In this document: one piece after another, positions 1 through 9,791 of the stretch
How the letters are laid out: every line of letters starts with the position of its first letter
Numbering within the stretch: position 1 is the stretch's first letter
Source of the DNA: Flagellimonas maritima
Lineage (GTDB): Bacteria > Bacteroidota > Bacteroidia > Flavobacteriales > Flavobacteriaceae
DNA: 64,000 bases
Assembly (NCBI RefSeq): GCF_003269425.1
Contig: NZ_CP030104.1
Location: forward strand, 2,816,001 to 2,880,000
Direction of reading: 5' to 3'
Program-made: the position numbers and the translations under genes
Notes under the pieces: model-generated
Database searches by the model: none
Told to the model about the DNA's origin: nothing
The model's input: the letters and a program-made list of their open reading frames with translations, nothing else

Positions 1-1989
1 GATGCGCATAAAGGGTTGGCGTATCAATTTATGGATGGCAAATAAAAGAGTTCCAAAAAAAGCGATGGCTATATATCGAATCCAAACATTAAAAATGCCG
101 ATTTTATAGTACTCTGCAGAAGTTTGGTTTAAATAACTTTCCCTCAACTCGCTCAAAGTATATAGACCGTTGGTCAAAAAAATAAAGCCCACCAGAATAC
201 TGAAACTCAAAACCACAATTCCCAAGACCCTATTCTGTATTTTTTTAATATTTGCGAATGCCAAAAGACTTAGGAACAAGAGTGAATAATTTATGAGCCA
301 TATTCCTCCAAAGTCCTTTATATCATAATTGTATTGTGAATAATTATAACTATCGTCCCCTTGTACCTCAAATTTCGTATTCTCGAATATTTGTTCAAAG
401 TAATAATCTATTTCCAGAAAAATGGCAAAGTACAAAGTTATCAGCACCAGTGCAGGAGCACAAACTGACATAATCCTTGACAATATTGTTTTATTTTCCA
501 AAGGATATTTACCATTTACCCAATTCACGAAACTATAGGACAATATACATATGATAGATGTAAGCAACGTAACATTAATGAACGGAGTAATTTTTTTGTC
601 ATAGTAAAACCAATTTCCCTGATAACTCAATGCCCAGTCATGAATAAGACTTACAAAGCTCAAAAAAATCAAGGGATATGATAAATATTCATAAACTGCC
701 ACCTTTTTGGTACGGCCTATCCAAAACAATAATGAAGCTTCAAACGCCCAGAGAAGCGTCACCCAATTACCATCCAATTGTACAGGAATGGCTATGGTGA
801 TAAAAGTAAGCACAAGTCCAGATATTAAATAAAATAAATTTTTATCAGCGAGTTTTCTTTTAAAAATCAATACGCTTACTACAAAATGTATGATGGCATT
901 GCCGAGTGTGAACAAACCCACAAGCTCTTCCCCTGTTTGGGTCTGCGATAGTAGCCCATAGCCAATTCCATAATAAATAAAGGAATTGAGCAAAAGCATG
1001 ATAATATCCGATATTTTGAACTTTTCGGATTTGATCAGTTTGTAGGCAAGAAAAGTTACATAAAAGATGATAAAGAATACAGTGGCCGTAACAAAGGCCA
1101 ACGCAAACTGTGTATCATTTTCATAGGAAAAAGAAATCCAAGAGATAAAAATAAGCCAAGAGAATCCAAATGCCGCATAGTATAAAAGCTTCCAATACTT
1201 TTTAAATGCGATAATTCCGATACCAATATTGATAATCGCCATATAGGTAAACAAAACTTCTGCGTTCCCAGAACCATCACTTAGTAAAAAAGGTATTGCA
1301 TACGCCCCCACCAAACCTATGTGTGCAATCACTTGTTTATTGTAATTGAGAGCTGCAACCACGCCAAAAGCCGTAAATAAAAGCATTAGGACAAACGCCA
1401 TGGTTTGTGGAAAAAGCCCATAAAAACTATATGCGGCAAAAGTTATAAAGTAAAGTATGGCCAAAGCACCACTTAACAATACAGCACTATAGTTTTCGTA
1501 CTTCGATTTTAATTTTATACTAAAACCCACTAATCCCAAACCGACCAGATAACCTAAAATAATTCTTGTAAGCGGGCTTATCAAGTTATTTTCAATAGAG
1601 TATTTAGCTCCAATTGCCACACCAATTACAGTTATAAGAATACCTATTTTGTTGATCAGGTTCTCACCAATAAATTTTTCCCAATTAGACTTTCCTTTGG
1701 GAGCTTTTATTTTGTTCGGCGAAGATTTCTGGGGAATAGGTTTTTTTGTAACACTATTTGTATTTTCTTCTACAATAGGTTTTGATTCCTCCTTTACGGG
1801 CTGTTGTAATGGTTGTACAGTTTTTTCCGCTACACTGACATCATTCTCGGTTACACCTGAAGCTTGCGTATTACTAAGGTTCTGAATCTCTTTCCGCAAT
1901 TCATTTATCTCAATATTAAAATCTTGATGCTTCTTGTAGAGCAATTCCAATTTTTCCAATAGAAGGTTAAGCAGTTCTTGGTTGGCCAT
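1..1989 (-). CDS. DUF2339-type multi-spanning membrane protein, 3' end cut by the window
   Basis: An open frame runs on the minus strand from an ATG at 1989 to the window edge with no stop, giving 663 codons. The first roughly 45 residues (starting MANQELLNLLLEKLELLYKK) look like a coiled coil. A Lys/Pro/Ser-rich linker follows, then a motif region NWEKFIGENLINKIGILITV and a long series of hydrophobic segments. This layout (coiled coil, linker, then 15 or more predicted membrane spans) is that of DUF2339 proteins, whose function is unknown. The missing end lies to the left of the window. No partner gene is visible. The family call is from layout and recall, not from a search. Confidence 0.8.
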   Translation of the reverse strand, partial: MANQELLNLLLEKLELLYKKHQDFNIEINELRKEIQNLSNTQASGVTENDVSVAEKTVQPLQQPVKEESKPIVEENTNSVTKKPIPQKSSPNKIKAPKGKSNWEKFIGENLINKIGILITVIGVAIGAKYSIENNLISPLTRIILGYLVGLGLVGFSIKLKSKYENYSAVLLSGALAILYFITFAAYSFYGLFPQTMAFVLMLLFTAFGVVAALNYNKQVIAHIGLVGAYAIPFLLSDGSGNAEVLFTYMAIINIGIGIIAFKKYWKLLYYAAFGFSWLIFISWISFSYENDTQFALAFVTATVFFIIFYVTFLAYKLIKSEKFKISDIIMLLLNSFIYYGIGYGLLSQTQTGEELVGLFTLGNAIIHFVVSVLIFKRKLADKNLFYLISGLVLTFITIAIPVQLDGNWVTLLWAFEASLLFWIGRTKKVAVYEYLSYPLIFLSFVSLIHDWALSYQGNWFYYDKKITPFINVTLLTSIICILSYSFVNWVNGKYPLENKTILSRIMSVCAPALVLITLYFAIFLEIDYYFEQIFENTKFEVQGDDSYNYSQYNYDIKDFGGIWLINYSLLFLSLLAFANIKKIQNRVLGIVVLSFSILVGFIFLTNGLYTLSELRESYLNQTSAEYYKIGIFNVWIRYIAIAFFGTLLFAIHKLIRQPFMRI

Positions 1990-2119
1990 GTTCGGAATTT
2001 TGAATTGGTAAATTACCGTTATCGATCTATGAATAAACGGTAATACCCCATTTATGTTGGAAAGACAACGGGGTTTTTACAATCTGAATACCCCAAATAT
2101 AGGGTATTTGACATTTAAA

Positions 2120-3259
2120 CTACCTTTTTCGATTTAGTTCCAAGCTATGGATTTCTCTTCCCAATTGAGCTAAAAATGGGATTCCAATTTCTTCGTATTC
2201 ATAAACATTATCATTGAAGATACCATCTTTATTGACCAGTATTGTAGCAGTTATCATGAAATCAATATTATTTTTTTCATCTTTTATATAGGCGCAATCC
2301 GTAAGAGTGCCGTAAGCATAACCTACCTTGTTGTATATTTTTATATGCTTTGGAATTGTGTCCTTAGAATCACCGAACATAAAAAACTTAACAAAACTAT
2401 CATAATATTCTTCGGTATCATAATCCAACTTGCCAGGAAGGGTATGCATAGACTTCAATAACAATTCGTGTTGTGCATCACTAATATTAAAACGTTCTTC
2501 TTTTGGAAAATTCGAAGGGAAAATAACACGTTTAAGCAAACTATGTTGGGCTTGGATAGGGTAATGGTTTTTTAAAGAAAAATCAAAGGCTCCTTGTTGA
2601 AGGGAGTCGTCCGCATAAAATCCTGTCCCCTTTTTTAATTTGTTGATCTGCAATGGTTTTGGAGCTGTATTTATAATCGACTGACTTGTCGTCATAGTGG
2701 AGTCGTTCAAATAGGTAATCAACGGCTTGGTCGTCACATTGTCCGCATTGGGCGTGGATAGTCGATGTGCTATTCTTATAGGTTCAATCCCTTTTGACCT
2801 AATTCGCCGATTCAAATCATCCTGTCCTAAAAATTCTATCAATCGATTATTCGCCGCATTATCGGATACTGCAAAAATCTCGGAAATTGCTTTTGCAAAA
2901 GTAGTTTCTGTTGAATCACCTTCAATATAGAATTTGGTGTTCACTGACAGGGAATCTATCTCATTTATTTTTTCCAGAGCAGCAACAGCTGCAGGGAATT
3001 TTACGGTACTGGCAGGATAAAAGTAATTTTCCTTATCAACTTGAAAATCAAAATCATTGAAAAACACACTGTCGTTCCTCCTGTCTATTTGAGTATATCT
3101 TATTTGTACCTCATATTGTTCCAAGCTGTCCATAACTCTTTTTATAGCAGTATGATCGGACGCCAATGCCTTTTCCAAAGGATTTTGATCATGGCCTTCT
3201 GTGCACGAAATACTAAAAAAGGTCAATGTAAGAAAGTAGATACTAATCTGTTTTTTCAT
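2120..3259 (-). CDS. Class A beta-lactamase-like serine hydrolase, predicted lipoprotein
   Basis: This 379-residue protein starts with a signal sequence ending in a lipobox-like SISC at residues 16-19, so it is probably a lipoprotein. It carries the class A beta-lactamase/PBP-fold marks: S84-T-V-K87 (SxxK, active-site serine), S132-D-N134 (SDN loop) and a KVG in the KTG position late in the chain. Known class A enzymes are nearer 290 residues, so this is longer, with an added N-terminal part and insertions. It belongs to the beta-lactamase2 group, many of whose members are not resistance enzymes. Whether it cleaves beta-lactams or another amide cannot be told. It follows the SRPBCC and small-protein genes on the same strand. 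Confidence 0.8.
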   Translation of the reverse strand: MKKQISIYFLTLTFFSISCTEGHDQNPLEKALASDHTAIKRVMDSLEQYEVQIRYTQIDRRNDSVFFNDFDFQVDKENYFYPASTVKFPAAVAALEKINEIDSLSVNTKFYIEGDSTETTFAKAISEIFAVSDNAANNRLIEFLGQDDLNRRIRSKGIEPIRIAHRLSTPNADNVTTKPLITYLNDSTMTTSQSIINTAPKPLQINKLKKGTGFYADDSLQQGAFDFSLKNHYPIQAQHSLLKRVIFPSNFPKEERFNISDAQHELLLKSMHTLPGKLDYDTEEYYDSFVKFFMFGDSKDTIPKHIKIYNKVGYAYGTLTDCAYIKDEKNNIDFMITATILVNKDGIFNDNVYEYEEIGIPFLAQLGREIHSLELNRKR

Positions 3260-3286
3260 GTAGTGGTTTTTGGTGGTTTCTATTAT

Positions 3287-3532
3287 TTATTCAGGACTTA
3301 GATAAATCTCGCCTCTATGGGGCCTCAAAACATCACGAACAGTTTTCATTTCTGGTTCCGATACAACAAGGTAAGCAACACTATGCATCTCGCTAAAATG
3401 CTCAAAACCCGTAATATCAAGCTCTAGTTCTTCTTTTTTGATGAATTCTTTTAAATGTTTTTCATGGTGTTCCGCAGTATTTGCTGCAGCAGTGCCACGA
3501 AAATCCCATATCAATTTTATTTTTCTGTCCAA
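3287..3532 (-). CDS. Small conserved-looking protein of unknown function
   Basis: This 81-residue soluble protein has no signal peptide or membrane segment. The chosen start is a TTG, 15 nt after the stop of the SRPBCC gene; the frame is closed just upstream by that region's TAA and there is no in-frame ATG near the start. The composition (alternating hydrophobic strands, a His/Glu-rich helix around AEHHEKHLKEF) looks like a real folded alpha/beta protein. Tight spacing suggests co-expression with the SRPBCC gene before it. I do not recognise a family. Confidence 0.6.
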   Translation of the reverse strand: MDRKIKLIWDFRGTAAANTAEHHEKHLKEFIKKEELELDITGFEHFSEMHSVAYLVVSEPEMKTVRDVLRPHRGEIYLSPE

Positions 3533-3547
3533 TGCCTTTTCTATTGG

Positions 3548-4000
3548 TTAAGTATGCAATACAGATGTACCGTCCTCTGCGAATGCCTTAAAATCTTTCA
3601 TGTATTTAAGCGATTGTTTTTTAAAGGCTCCGGGCATTAAAAATCCCATTAACTTCATTCCAAAACCTGAAAACTTAAACTCACTTTCAGATATCCATCT
3701 GGTCGAAGTTCCCTCTTCCTTAAAATAGTTTTTTTGAATGTTCTGTACGCCTTTGGTATCGTAAATAGTATGCAATTCAGATGGGAGATTTTTTTTGATG
3801 ATGGTTTCCACCATTTCAAATTCACGTTTTCCCATTTTATATCTTAAACCCATTCGCGAACCCTCTTCATTTGCCGGTTCTGAAAGGAACTCATAGTCCA
3901 CAAGTCCACTTTGCCAATGTTTCATGTTTTCAGGATTGTCCAATTTTTCAATAAACTTCTCACGGGGCAAATTGACAACTATTTCGGTTATGTACCTCAT
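3548..4000 (-). CDS. SRPBCC-fold (START-like/polyketide cyclase-like) protein
   Basis: This is a 150-residue cytosolic protein. The N-terminus (RYITEIVVNLPREKFIEKLD) followed by NPENMKHWQSGL is the usual opening of SRPBCC proteins, where a strand is followed by the first helices and a Trp/Pro pocket; later strands and a long C-terminal helix complete the fold. Proteins of this fold bind hydrophobic ligands; the ligand here is not knowable from sequence. It is the first gene of a short minus-strand group with the small unknown gene and perhaps the beta-lactamase-like gene. Confidence 0.75.
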   Translation of the reverse strand: MRYITEIVVNLPREKFIEKLDNPENMKHWQSGLVDYEFLSEPANEEGSRMGLRYKMGKREFEMVETIIKKNLPSELHTIYDTKGVQNIQKNYFKEEGTSTRWISESEFKFSGFGMKLMGFLMPGAFKKQSLKYMKDFKAFAEDGTSVLHT

Positions 4001-4081
4001 TTTGACAGGTTTTTTACTAATGTAATAAATTAAATGTTTTGAGCTACCTACTAAAAATCTGTTAATGGAAAGAAAACCTTC

Positions 4082-4111
4082 TTGCTAGGGTTTCAGTATT
4101 TGTTACTTTTG
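4082..4111 (+). promoter_or_regulatory. Bacteroidota-type promoter abutting the start codon
   Basis: TTG at 4082-4084 and TACTTTTG at 4104-4111 are separated by 19 nt, a full match to the Bacteroidota consensus TTG, 17-23 nt, TAnnTTTG. The ATG of the next gene is at 4116, so transcription would begin at or very near the start codon. Confidence 0.55.
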
Positions 4112-4115
4112 CGGA

Positions 4116-4997
4116 ATGTTTTTTCTTCAAAAAAGTAAAAAATCTTCCTTTCTTGTTATTGGACTTTTTGTTCTTTCCTCTTGCAATTCCCTTTTTAAGG
4201 AAAAGGAAGTTAAGGAACCTCTGGCAAGAGTAGGGGATTCATATCTGTACGAAGACGACATTGCGTCCTTGATCAGTAATGATATGGCAGCACAAGACAG
4301 TGCATTGTTTGTAAGCAACTACATTAACAATTGGGCATCAAAACAGTTATTGTTGTCCAAATCCAAAATAAATCTTTCAGAGGAAAAACTCAAAGAGTTT
4401 GATCGTTTGGTGAATGACTATAAAGCTGATTTGTATACAAGAGCCTATATCGAAGCACTGGTATTGAAAGAACAGGATACCGCTTTGACCACTTCCCAAT
4501 TAAAAGAATATTATGAGAAGGAGATGGAAAATTTTAGGCTTAACGAAAAATTGGTACAATTGCGATTCATAGGATTGCCTTCCCAATTTTTAGATAAAGA
4601 TGCAGTTATCGATAAAATGAAGAATTGGAAAGATGCCGATAAACGCTACTTGGATTCAATTGCGGTCCAATTCAAGAAAATCCATTTTAATGATTCAATA
4701 TGGGTAAGTGCATCAAGGATTATGGAAGAAATACCATTGATTACGTTTATAAATGAGGAGAAGTACCTAAAAAAATCACAATTTTTTGAATTACAGGATT
4801 CTACAGAGGTATATTTGGGGAGAGTAAAGGATGTATTGGAAATAGGCGATACAGCTCCCTTTGAATATATTGCCCCAGATATAAGACAGTTAATTCTAAA
4901 TAGGCGTAAGCTCAATTATATACGTAAATTAGAAACTGAGATTCTTGATGAAGCCATAAAAAAGAATGAATTTGAAGTCTATGAAAAAAATGAATAG
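4116..4997 (+). CDS. PpiC/SurA-like periplasmic chaperone lipoprotein
   Basis: This 293-residue protein has a signal sequence ending in lipobox LSSC (about residues 20-23) and so is probably anchored in a membrane facing the periplasm. The region VGDSYLYEDDIASLI resembles the opening of SurA-type chaperones, and a long helical N-domain follows. I do not see a clear parvulin catalytic core, so it may be a chaperone without isomerase activity. It overlaps the next gene, a SurA-like two-domain isomerase, by 17 nt, which points to joint work on outer-membrane protein folding. The start is the only reasonable ATG before the signal peptide. Confidence 0.75.
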   Translation: MFFLQKSKKSSFLVIGLFVLSSCNSLFKEKEVKEPLARVGDSYLYEDDIASLISNDMAAQDSALFVSNYINNWASKQLLLSKSKINLSEEKLKEFDRLVNDYKADLYTRAYIEALVLKEQDTALTTSQLKEYYEKEMENFRLNEKLVQLRFIGLPSQFLDKDAVIDKMKNWKDADKRYLDSIAVQFKKIHFNDSIWVSASRIMEEIPLITFINEEKYLKKSQFFELQDSTEVYLGRVKDVLEIGDTAPFEYIAPDIRQLILNRRKLNYIRKLETEILDEAIKKNEFEVYEKNE

Positions 4998-6387
4998 AAA
5001 TCTATTGTCCATCATGTTTTTCGCCATAATTGGCACTTTACATGCACAAGATACGGATCAAGCGGTGCTTACAAAAACAGATAGTACCAGCAATACCAAA
5101 AGAGTTAAATTGGACGGTATAGCAGCTGTTATTGGCGACTATGTTATCTTGGATTCCGATATTGAGAAAACGCTTATAGATTTAAAAAGTCAAGGAGCTT
5201 CCACACAGGACATTACCAAGTGCAGCCTCTTGGGGAAATTGATGGAAGACCGTTTATACGCCCACCAAGCTGTTCAGGACAGTCTGCTGGTATCGGACGA
5301 TCAAGTGAATGCGCAAAGTGATGCGCAGATACAACAGCTTGTATCACAAGTAGGTTCTATGCAAAAAGTATTGAAGTTCTATAAAAAACCTGACGTTGAA
5401 AGTTTTAGGACCGAACTCTTCGAAATAAACAAGCTTCGTATGCTCTCCGAAAAGATGCAGGGAAAAATAGTCGAAGAAATAGAAGTGACTCCAGAAGAAG
5501 TACGCCAATTTTTTAATAAAATACCAGAAGATGAAAGACCAGTTTTTGGTTCCGAATTGGAGATTGCCCAAATTGTTAAACAACCGGAAGCACCTGAAGA
5601 AGAAAAACAAAAGGTAATCGATAGATTGAAGCAAATTAAACAAGATGTGGAAGAGAATGATGCCAGCTTCAACGTAAAGGCCATTCTTTACTCCCAAGAC
5701 CCAGGCTCCAAATCCAAGGGGGGATTCTATAGTATGACTAGGGAAACGCCATTTGTGAAAGAATTTAAAGATGTCGCTTTTAGTTTGCAAGAGGGTGAAA
5801 TTTCCGAGCCTTTTGAAACTGATTTTGGATACCATATCATCTACATTGAAAAAATTAGGGGACAGGAATTGGATTTACGCCATATTTTAATAATTCCTGA
5901 AATTCCTAAAAGCACTATGGAAAAAGCCGTAGCGGAATTGGATACGATTCGCCAACAAATTTTGGACGGCAAGTATGATTTTGCAGACGCAGCCCTTAAC
6001 TTCTCCGATGAGAAAGAAACTAAATTTGATGGTGGCTTGTTGCGCAATCCTATTAATTTTGATTCCCGTTTTGAATTGACCAAAATGGACCCCGCCTTGT
6101 ATAACCAAGTTCGCAATCTAAAGGACGAGGAGATATCAAGACCAATTAAAGAAGAAAATCAAAGAGGAGGCCCGCCAAAATTCAAAATCATGAAAATTTC
6201 AAATCGTTTTGATGAACACAAGGCTGATTTTGCAAAAGATTATTTAAAGATTCAGGAACTGGCACTTAGGGAAAAACAATTCGAGGCAATAAAGGAATGG
6301 ATGAACGAACATATCGAAGATACCTATATTCATGTAAATGATCAAAACAAGGATTGTAATTTTGCTAACAATTGGGTAAAGGAGTAA
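4981..6387 (+). CDS. SurA-like peptidyl-prolyl isomerase with two parvulin domains
   Basis: This 468-residue protein begins with a Sec signal peptide ending near LHAQ. A SurA N-domain (DGIAAVIGDYVILDSDIEKT) opens the mature chain. The first parvulin domain spans about residues 180-290, with KSKGGFYSM and FETDFGYHIIYIEK as its marks. A second domain opens at LDLRHILIIPE and contains FDGGLLRNP. The family assists folding of outer-membrane proteins in the periplasm. I placed the start at the ATG at 4981 rather than an in-frame ATG at 4966, because it gives a clean signal peptide. The overlap with the gene before and a 4-nt gap to moxR indicate one operon. Confidence 0.88.
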   Translation: MKKMNRNLLSIMFFAIIGTLHAQDTDQAVLTKTDSTSNTKRVKLDGIAAVIGDYVILDSDIEKTLIDLKSQGASTQDITKCSLLGKLMEDRLYAHQAVQDSLLVSDDQVNAQSDAQIQQLVSQVGSMQKVLKFYKKPDVESFRTELFEINKLRMLSEKMQGKIVEEIEVTPEEVRQFFNKIPEDERPVFGSELEIAQIVKQPEAPEEEKQKVIDRLKQIKQDVEENDASFNVKAILYSQDPGSKSKGGFYSMTRETPFVKEFKDVAFSLQEGEISEPFETDFGYHIIYIEKIRGQELDLRHILIIPEIPKSTMEKAVAELDTIRQQILDGKYDFADAALNFSDEKETKFDGGLLRNPINFDSRFELTKMDPALYNQVRNLKDEEISRPIKEENQRGGPPKFKIMKISNRFDEHKADFAKDYLKIQELALREKQFEAIKEWMNEHIEDTYIHVNDQNKDCNFANNWVKE

Positions 6388-6391
6388 GTGC

Positions 6392-7345
6392 ATGTCAGAC
6401 GTTGTTGCAGTAGAAAATCTCGTAAAAAAGCATCAAGCTTTAAGAGATGAGATTGGTAAAATCATTGTGGGCCAGGAAAAGGTAATCGAACAGATTTTAC
6501 TTTCCATTTATACTGGAGGGCATTCCCTTCTAATTGGTGTTCCAGGTCTCGCAAAAACCTTAATGGTAAACACCATAGCCCAAACGTTGGGCCTTGATTT
6601 TAAAAGAATCCAGTTTACACCGGATCTAATGCCAAGCGATATTCTTGGAAGCGAGGTTCTTGATCAAAACAGAAATTTTAAATTCATAAAGGGGCCTGTT
6701 TTCGGTAATATCATTCTTGCCGATGAAATCAACAGGACTCCCCCAAAAACTCAAGCGGCACTTTTGGAGGCTATGCAAGAGCGGGCGGTCACTATTGCAG
6801 GGCAACAATACAAATTGGATATGCCATATTTTGTTCTAGCAACACAAAACCCAATAGAACAAGAAGGGACTTATCCATTGCCAGAAGCACAGTTGGATCG
6901 TTTTATGTTTGCCATAGAATTAAAATATCCTTCAATAGCAGAGGAGATTAAAGTTGTAAAATCCACTACTACGGACGATACTATAAAGATAAATACGCTC
7001 TTCAACGCAGATGAAATCATTGCGGTACAACATCTGGTCCGTAGAATACCCGTTCCGGACAATGTTGTTGATTATGCCGTAAGATTGGTGAACAGTACAC
7101 GACCGCGTATCAATGATGCGTCTGATTTTATCAATAATTATGTTGATTGGGGAGCAGGACCAAGAGCTTCACAAAATTTGGTATTGGGCGCTAAGGCCAA
7201 TGCAGCTATAAACGGAAAGTTTTCCCCGGATATAGAAGATGTCAAAGCAGTATCCATGGGAATACTCAGGCATCGGGTTTTAAAAAACTACAAAGCAGAG
7301 GCCGAAGGTATTTCTGAAGAAGATATTATATCAAAATTACTCTAA
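6392..7345 (+). CDS. MoxR-family AAA+ ATPase
   Basis: This is a 317-residue cytosolic ATPase. Walker A-type GVPGLAKT, Walker B ILADEINRTPPKTQAALLEAMQER and the sensor region FVLATQNPIEQEGTYPLPEAQLDRF are all present and intact, as in MoxR proteins. Family members act as chaperones that insert cofactors into or activate partner proteins, often VWA-domain proteins. The usual partners (DUF58, VWA) are absent next door; instead it lies 4 nt behind the SurA-like gene, suggesting a link to envelope assembly in this lineage. The target is unknown. Confidence 0.92.
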   Translation: MSDVVAVENLVKKHQALRDEIGKIIVGQEKVIEQILLSIYTGGHSLLIGVPGLAKTLMVNTIAQTLGLDFKRIQFTPDLMPSDILGSEVLDQNRNFKFIKGPVFGNIILADEINRTPPKTQAALLEAMQERAVTIAGQQYKLDMPYFVLATQNPIEQEGTYPLPEAQLDRFMFAIELKYPSIAEEIKVVKSTTTDDTIKINTLFNADEIIAVQHLVRRIPVPDNVVDYAVRLVNSTRPRINDASDFINNYVDWGAGPRASQNLVLGAKANAAINGKFSPDIEDVKAVSMGILRHRVLKNYKAEAEGISEEDIISKLL

Positions 7346-7446
7346 AAACCCAATTTTACATACTTATTTAATACGATTCTAATTTCTAAATCGTAGGTAT
7401 TTCACTAAATTTACCAAATTACAAAATCTTAAAATCCAATTGTAAT

Positions 7447-9717
7447 ATGGCATTTGACATAGACATGATTAAAGAGGTTTACTCCTTGATAGGTGAACGT
7501 ATTGAAAAAGCCCGTGAACTGGTAGGAAGACCTTTAACACTTGCAGAAAAAATATTGTATTCCCATTTATGGGAAGGAACACCCACCAAACAATTTACAA
7601 GAGGTAAGGATTATGTAGATTTTGCCCCGGATAGGGTAGCCTGTCAAGATGCTACGGCGCAAATGGCATTGCTGCAATTTATGCATGCCGGTAAACCTAA
7701 AGTTGCCGTACCAACAACGGTACATTGCGATCATTTAATACAAGCTAAGGTCGATGCGAAAACAGATTTAAAAAGGGCAAACGAGACCAGTAATGAAGTG
7801 TTTGATTTTTTGGAGTCCGTTTCAAATAAGTACGGGATCGGTTTTTGGAAACCAGGCGCAGGGATTATTCACCAAGTAGTACTTGAAAACTATGCATTCC
7901 CTGGTGGAATGATGATAGGAACGGATTCCCATACTGTAAACGCAGGTGGATTGGGAATGGTTGCAATCGGAGTTGGAGGTGCAGATGCGGTCGATGTAAT
8001 GGCAGGCATGGCATGGGAACTTAAATTCCCTAAATTGATTGGGGTTAAATTAACGGGATCATTATCCGGCTGGACCGCTCCCAAGGACGTAATTTTAAAA
8101 GTAGCCGATATTCTTACCGTAAAAGGGGGTACAGGTGCTATAATCGAATATTTTGGAGAAGGTGCAACATCGATGTCTTGTACAGGAAAAGGCACCATTT
8201 GTAATATGGGTGCAGAAGTTGGTGCCACTACATCAACTTTTGGGTATGACGAATCCATGGACCGTTATTTGAGGGCTACAAATAGGGCAGATGTCGCCGA
8301 TGCCGCTTTAGAGGTAAAAGAACACTTAACTGCGGATTCAGACGTTTATAAAAATCCAGAACAATATTTTGACCAAGTCATAGAAATTGATTTAAATACG
8401 TTGGAACCCCATTTAAATGGACCGTTCACGCCAGATTTGGCAACTCCTATATCCAAGATGGGCGAAGCTGCAAAAGAAAATGATTGGCCATTAAATGTTG
8501 AGGTTGGTTTAATTGGTTCTTGTACCAATTCTTCCTACGAAGATATATCAAGAGCCGCTTCTCTGGCAAAACAGGTTTCGGATAAAAACTTGAAAATGAA
8601 GTCCGAATTTACCATAACTCCAGGTTCAGAACAGGTACGCTATACTATAGAACGTGACGGATTCATCGATACCTTCAACAACGTTGGTGCAACCGTATTC
8701 GCAAATGCCTGCGGACCTTGTATAGGTATGTGGGACCGTTATGGTGACAAAGCTGCCAATGGCCCCCGGAATACCATTGTACATTCCTTTAATAGAAACT
8801 TTGCAAAACGTGCGGATGGAAACCCAAATACCCTTGCCTTTGTAGGCTCGCCGGAATTGGTAACTGCAATAGCAATTTCGGGTAGATTGGACTTTAATCC
8901 AATAACTGATAAGCTCATCAATGAGGACGGTGAAGAGATTCTTTTAGATGAGCCAAGAGGTTATGAACTGCCACCCGAGGGCTTTGCTGTGGAAGATGCA
9001 GGTTATGTTGCTCCCATGGAAGATGGCAGCGGTGTAAAGGTCATCGTTTCCTCAAGTTCAGAAAGACTTCAATTACTTGAACCTTTTGTGCCCATTAAGC
9101 CTGAAGAATTGCAAAATGTAAAATTGTTAATTAAGGCGTATGGCAAATGTACCACCGATCATATATCTATGGCGGGTCCTTGGTTACGTTACAGGGGACA
9201 CTTGGACAATATTGCAAATAATACATTGATTGGCGCTGTAAACGCATACAATAAAAAAACCAATTTTGTAAAAAATCAATTAACGGGAGAGTACGTAGCG
9301 GTACCGGACGCGCAACGTGAATATAAAAAGGAAGGTATAAAGACCATCGTAGTAGGGGACCATAATTACGGAGAAGGATCTTCTAGAGAGCATGCCGCCA
9401 TGCAGCCCCGCCATTTGGGAGTTGCTGCAGTTTTGGTGAAATCTTTCGCCAGAATTCATGAGACAAACCTTAAAAAGCAGGGAATGCTGGGACTGACCTT
9501 TGCAGATGAAACAGATTATGACCTCATTCAAGAGGACGATACATTCAATTTTGTTGATATTGCCGATTTCGCACCAGATAAACCTTTGACGATTGAAGTT
9601 GTCCATAAAGATGGTAGTAAGGATACGATTATTGCAAACCATACTTATAATGCAGCTCAAATCAATTGGTTTAAAGAAGGTTCGGCTTTGAATGTTATCA
9701 AAAAAGAGAATGCGTAA
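7447..9717 (+). CDS. acn: Aconitate hydratase (mitochondrial-type aconitase)
   Basis: This 756-residue enzyme interconverts citrate and isocitrate in the TCA cycle using a [4Fe-4S] cluster. The cluster ligands are visible in [11 protein letters not shown] and in [11 protein letters not shown]. Substrate and swivel-domain motifs include [13 protein letters not shown] and [19 protein letters not shown]. The length and the opening (short N-terminus, then [13 protein letters not shown]) fit the mitochondrial-type branch rather than AcnA or AcnB. It has its own upstream gap of about 100 nt and a strong terminator behind it, so it is probably transcribed alone. Confidence 0.96.
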   Translation: MAFDIDMIKEVYSLIGERIEKARELVGRPLTLAEKILYSHLWEGTPTKQFTRGKDYVDFAPDRVACQDATAQMALLQFMHAGKPKVAVPTTVHCDHLIQAKVDAKTDLKRANETSNEVFDFLESVSNKYGIGFWKPGAGIIHQVVLENYAFPGGMMIGTDSHTVNAGGLGMVAIGVGGADAVDVMAGMAWELKFPKLIGVKLTGSLSGWTAPKDVILKVADILTVKGGTGAIIEYFGEGATSMSCTGKGTICNMGAEVGATTSTFGYDESMDRYLRATNRADVADAALEVKEHLTADSDVYKNPEQYFDQVIEIDLNTLEPHLNGPFTPDLATPISKMGEAAKENDWPLNVEVGLIGSCTNSSYEDISRAASLAKQVSDKNLKMKSEFTITPGSEQVRYTIERDGFIDTFNNVGATVFANACGPCIGMWDRYGDKAANGPRNTIVHSFNRNFAKRADGNPNTLAFVGSPELVTAIAISGRLDFNPITDKLINEDGEEILLDEPRGYELPPEGFAVEDAGYVAPMEDGSGVKVIVSSSSERLQLLEPFVPIKPEELQNVKLLIKAYGKCTTDHISMAGPWLRYRGHLDNIANNTLIGAVNAYNKKTNFVKNQLTGEYVAVPDAQREYKKEGIKTIVVGDHNYGEGSSREHAAMQPRHLGVAAVLVKSFARIHETNLKKQGMLGLTFADETDYDLIQEDDTFNFVDIADFAPDKPLTIEVVHKDGSKDTIIANHTYNAAQINWFKEGSALNVIKKENA

Positions 9718-9741
9718 GAACGTTCTGATATAATTTTAAAA

Positions 9742-9770
9742 ACTCCTGATATCATTGTCAGGAGTTTTTT
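9742..9770 (+). terminator. Intrinsic terminator after aconitase
   Basis: A perfect 8-bp stem (ACTCCTGA and TCAGGAGT) with an 8-nt loop is followed by five further T residues, 25 nt after the aconitase stop codon. Confidence 0.85.
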
Positions 9771-9791
9771 AGTTTGACCAAATCCATTAGT

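Noticed and set aside
1990-2119. Hairpin AATACCC/GGGTATT as terminator of the beta-lactamase-like gene
   Set aside because: The stem is short and AT-rich and no T-run follows on the minus strand.
2120-3259. Antibiotic-resistance beta-lactamase
   Set aside because: The SxxK, SDN and K(V)G motifs are present, but the protein is longer than class A enzymes and a lipoprotein; resistance cannot be claimed from this.
5344-6116. Minus-strand frames of 73-163 codons inside the SurA-like gene
   Set aside because: They are shadows of the real gene on the other strand, with low-complexity Phe/Leu content.
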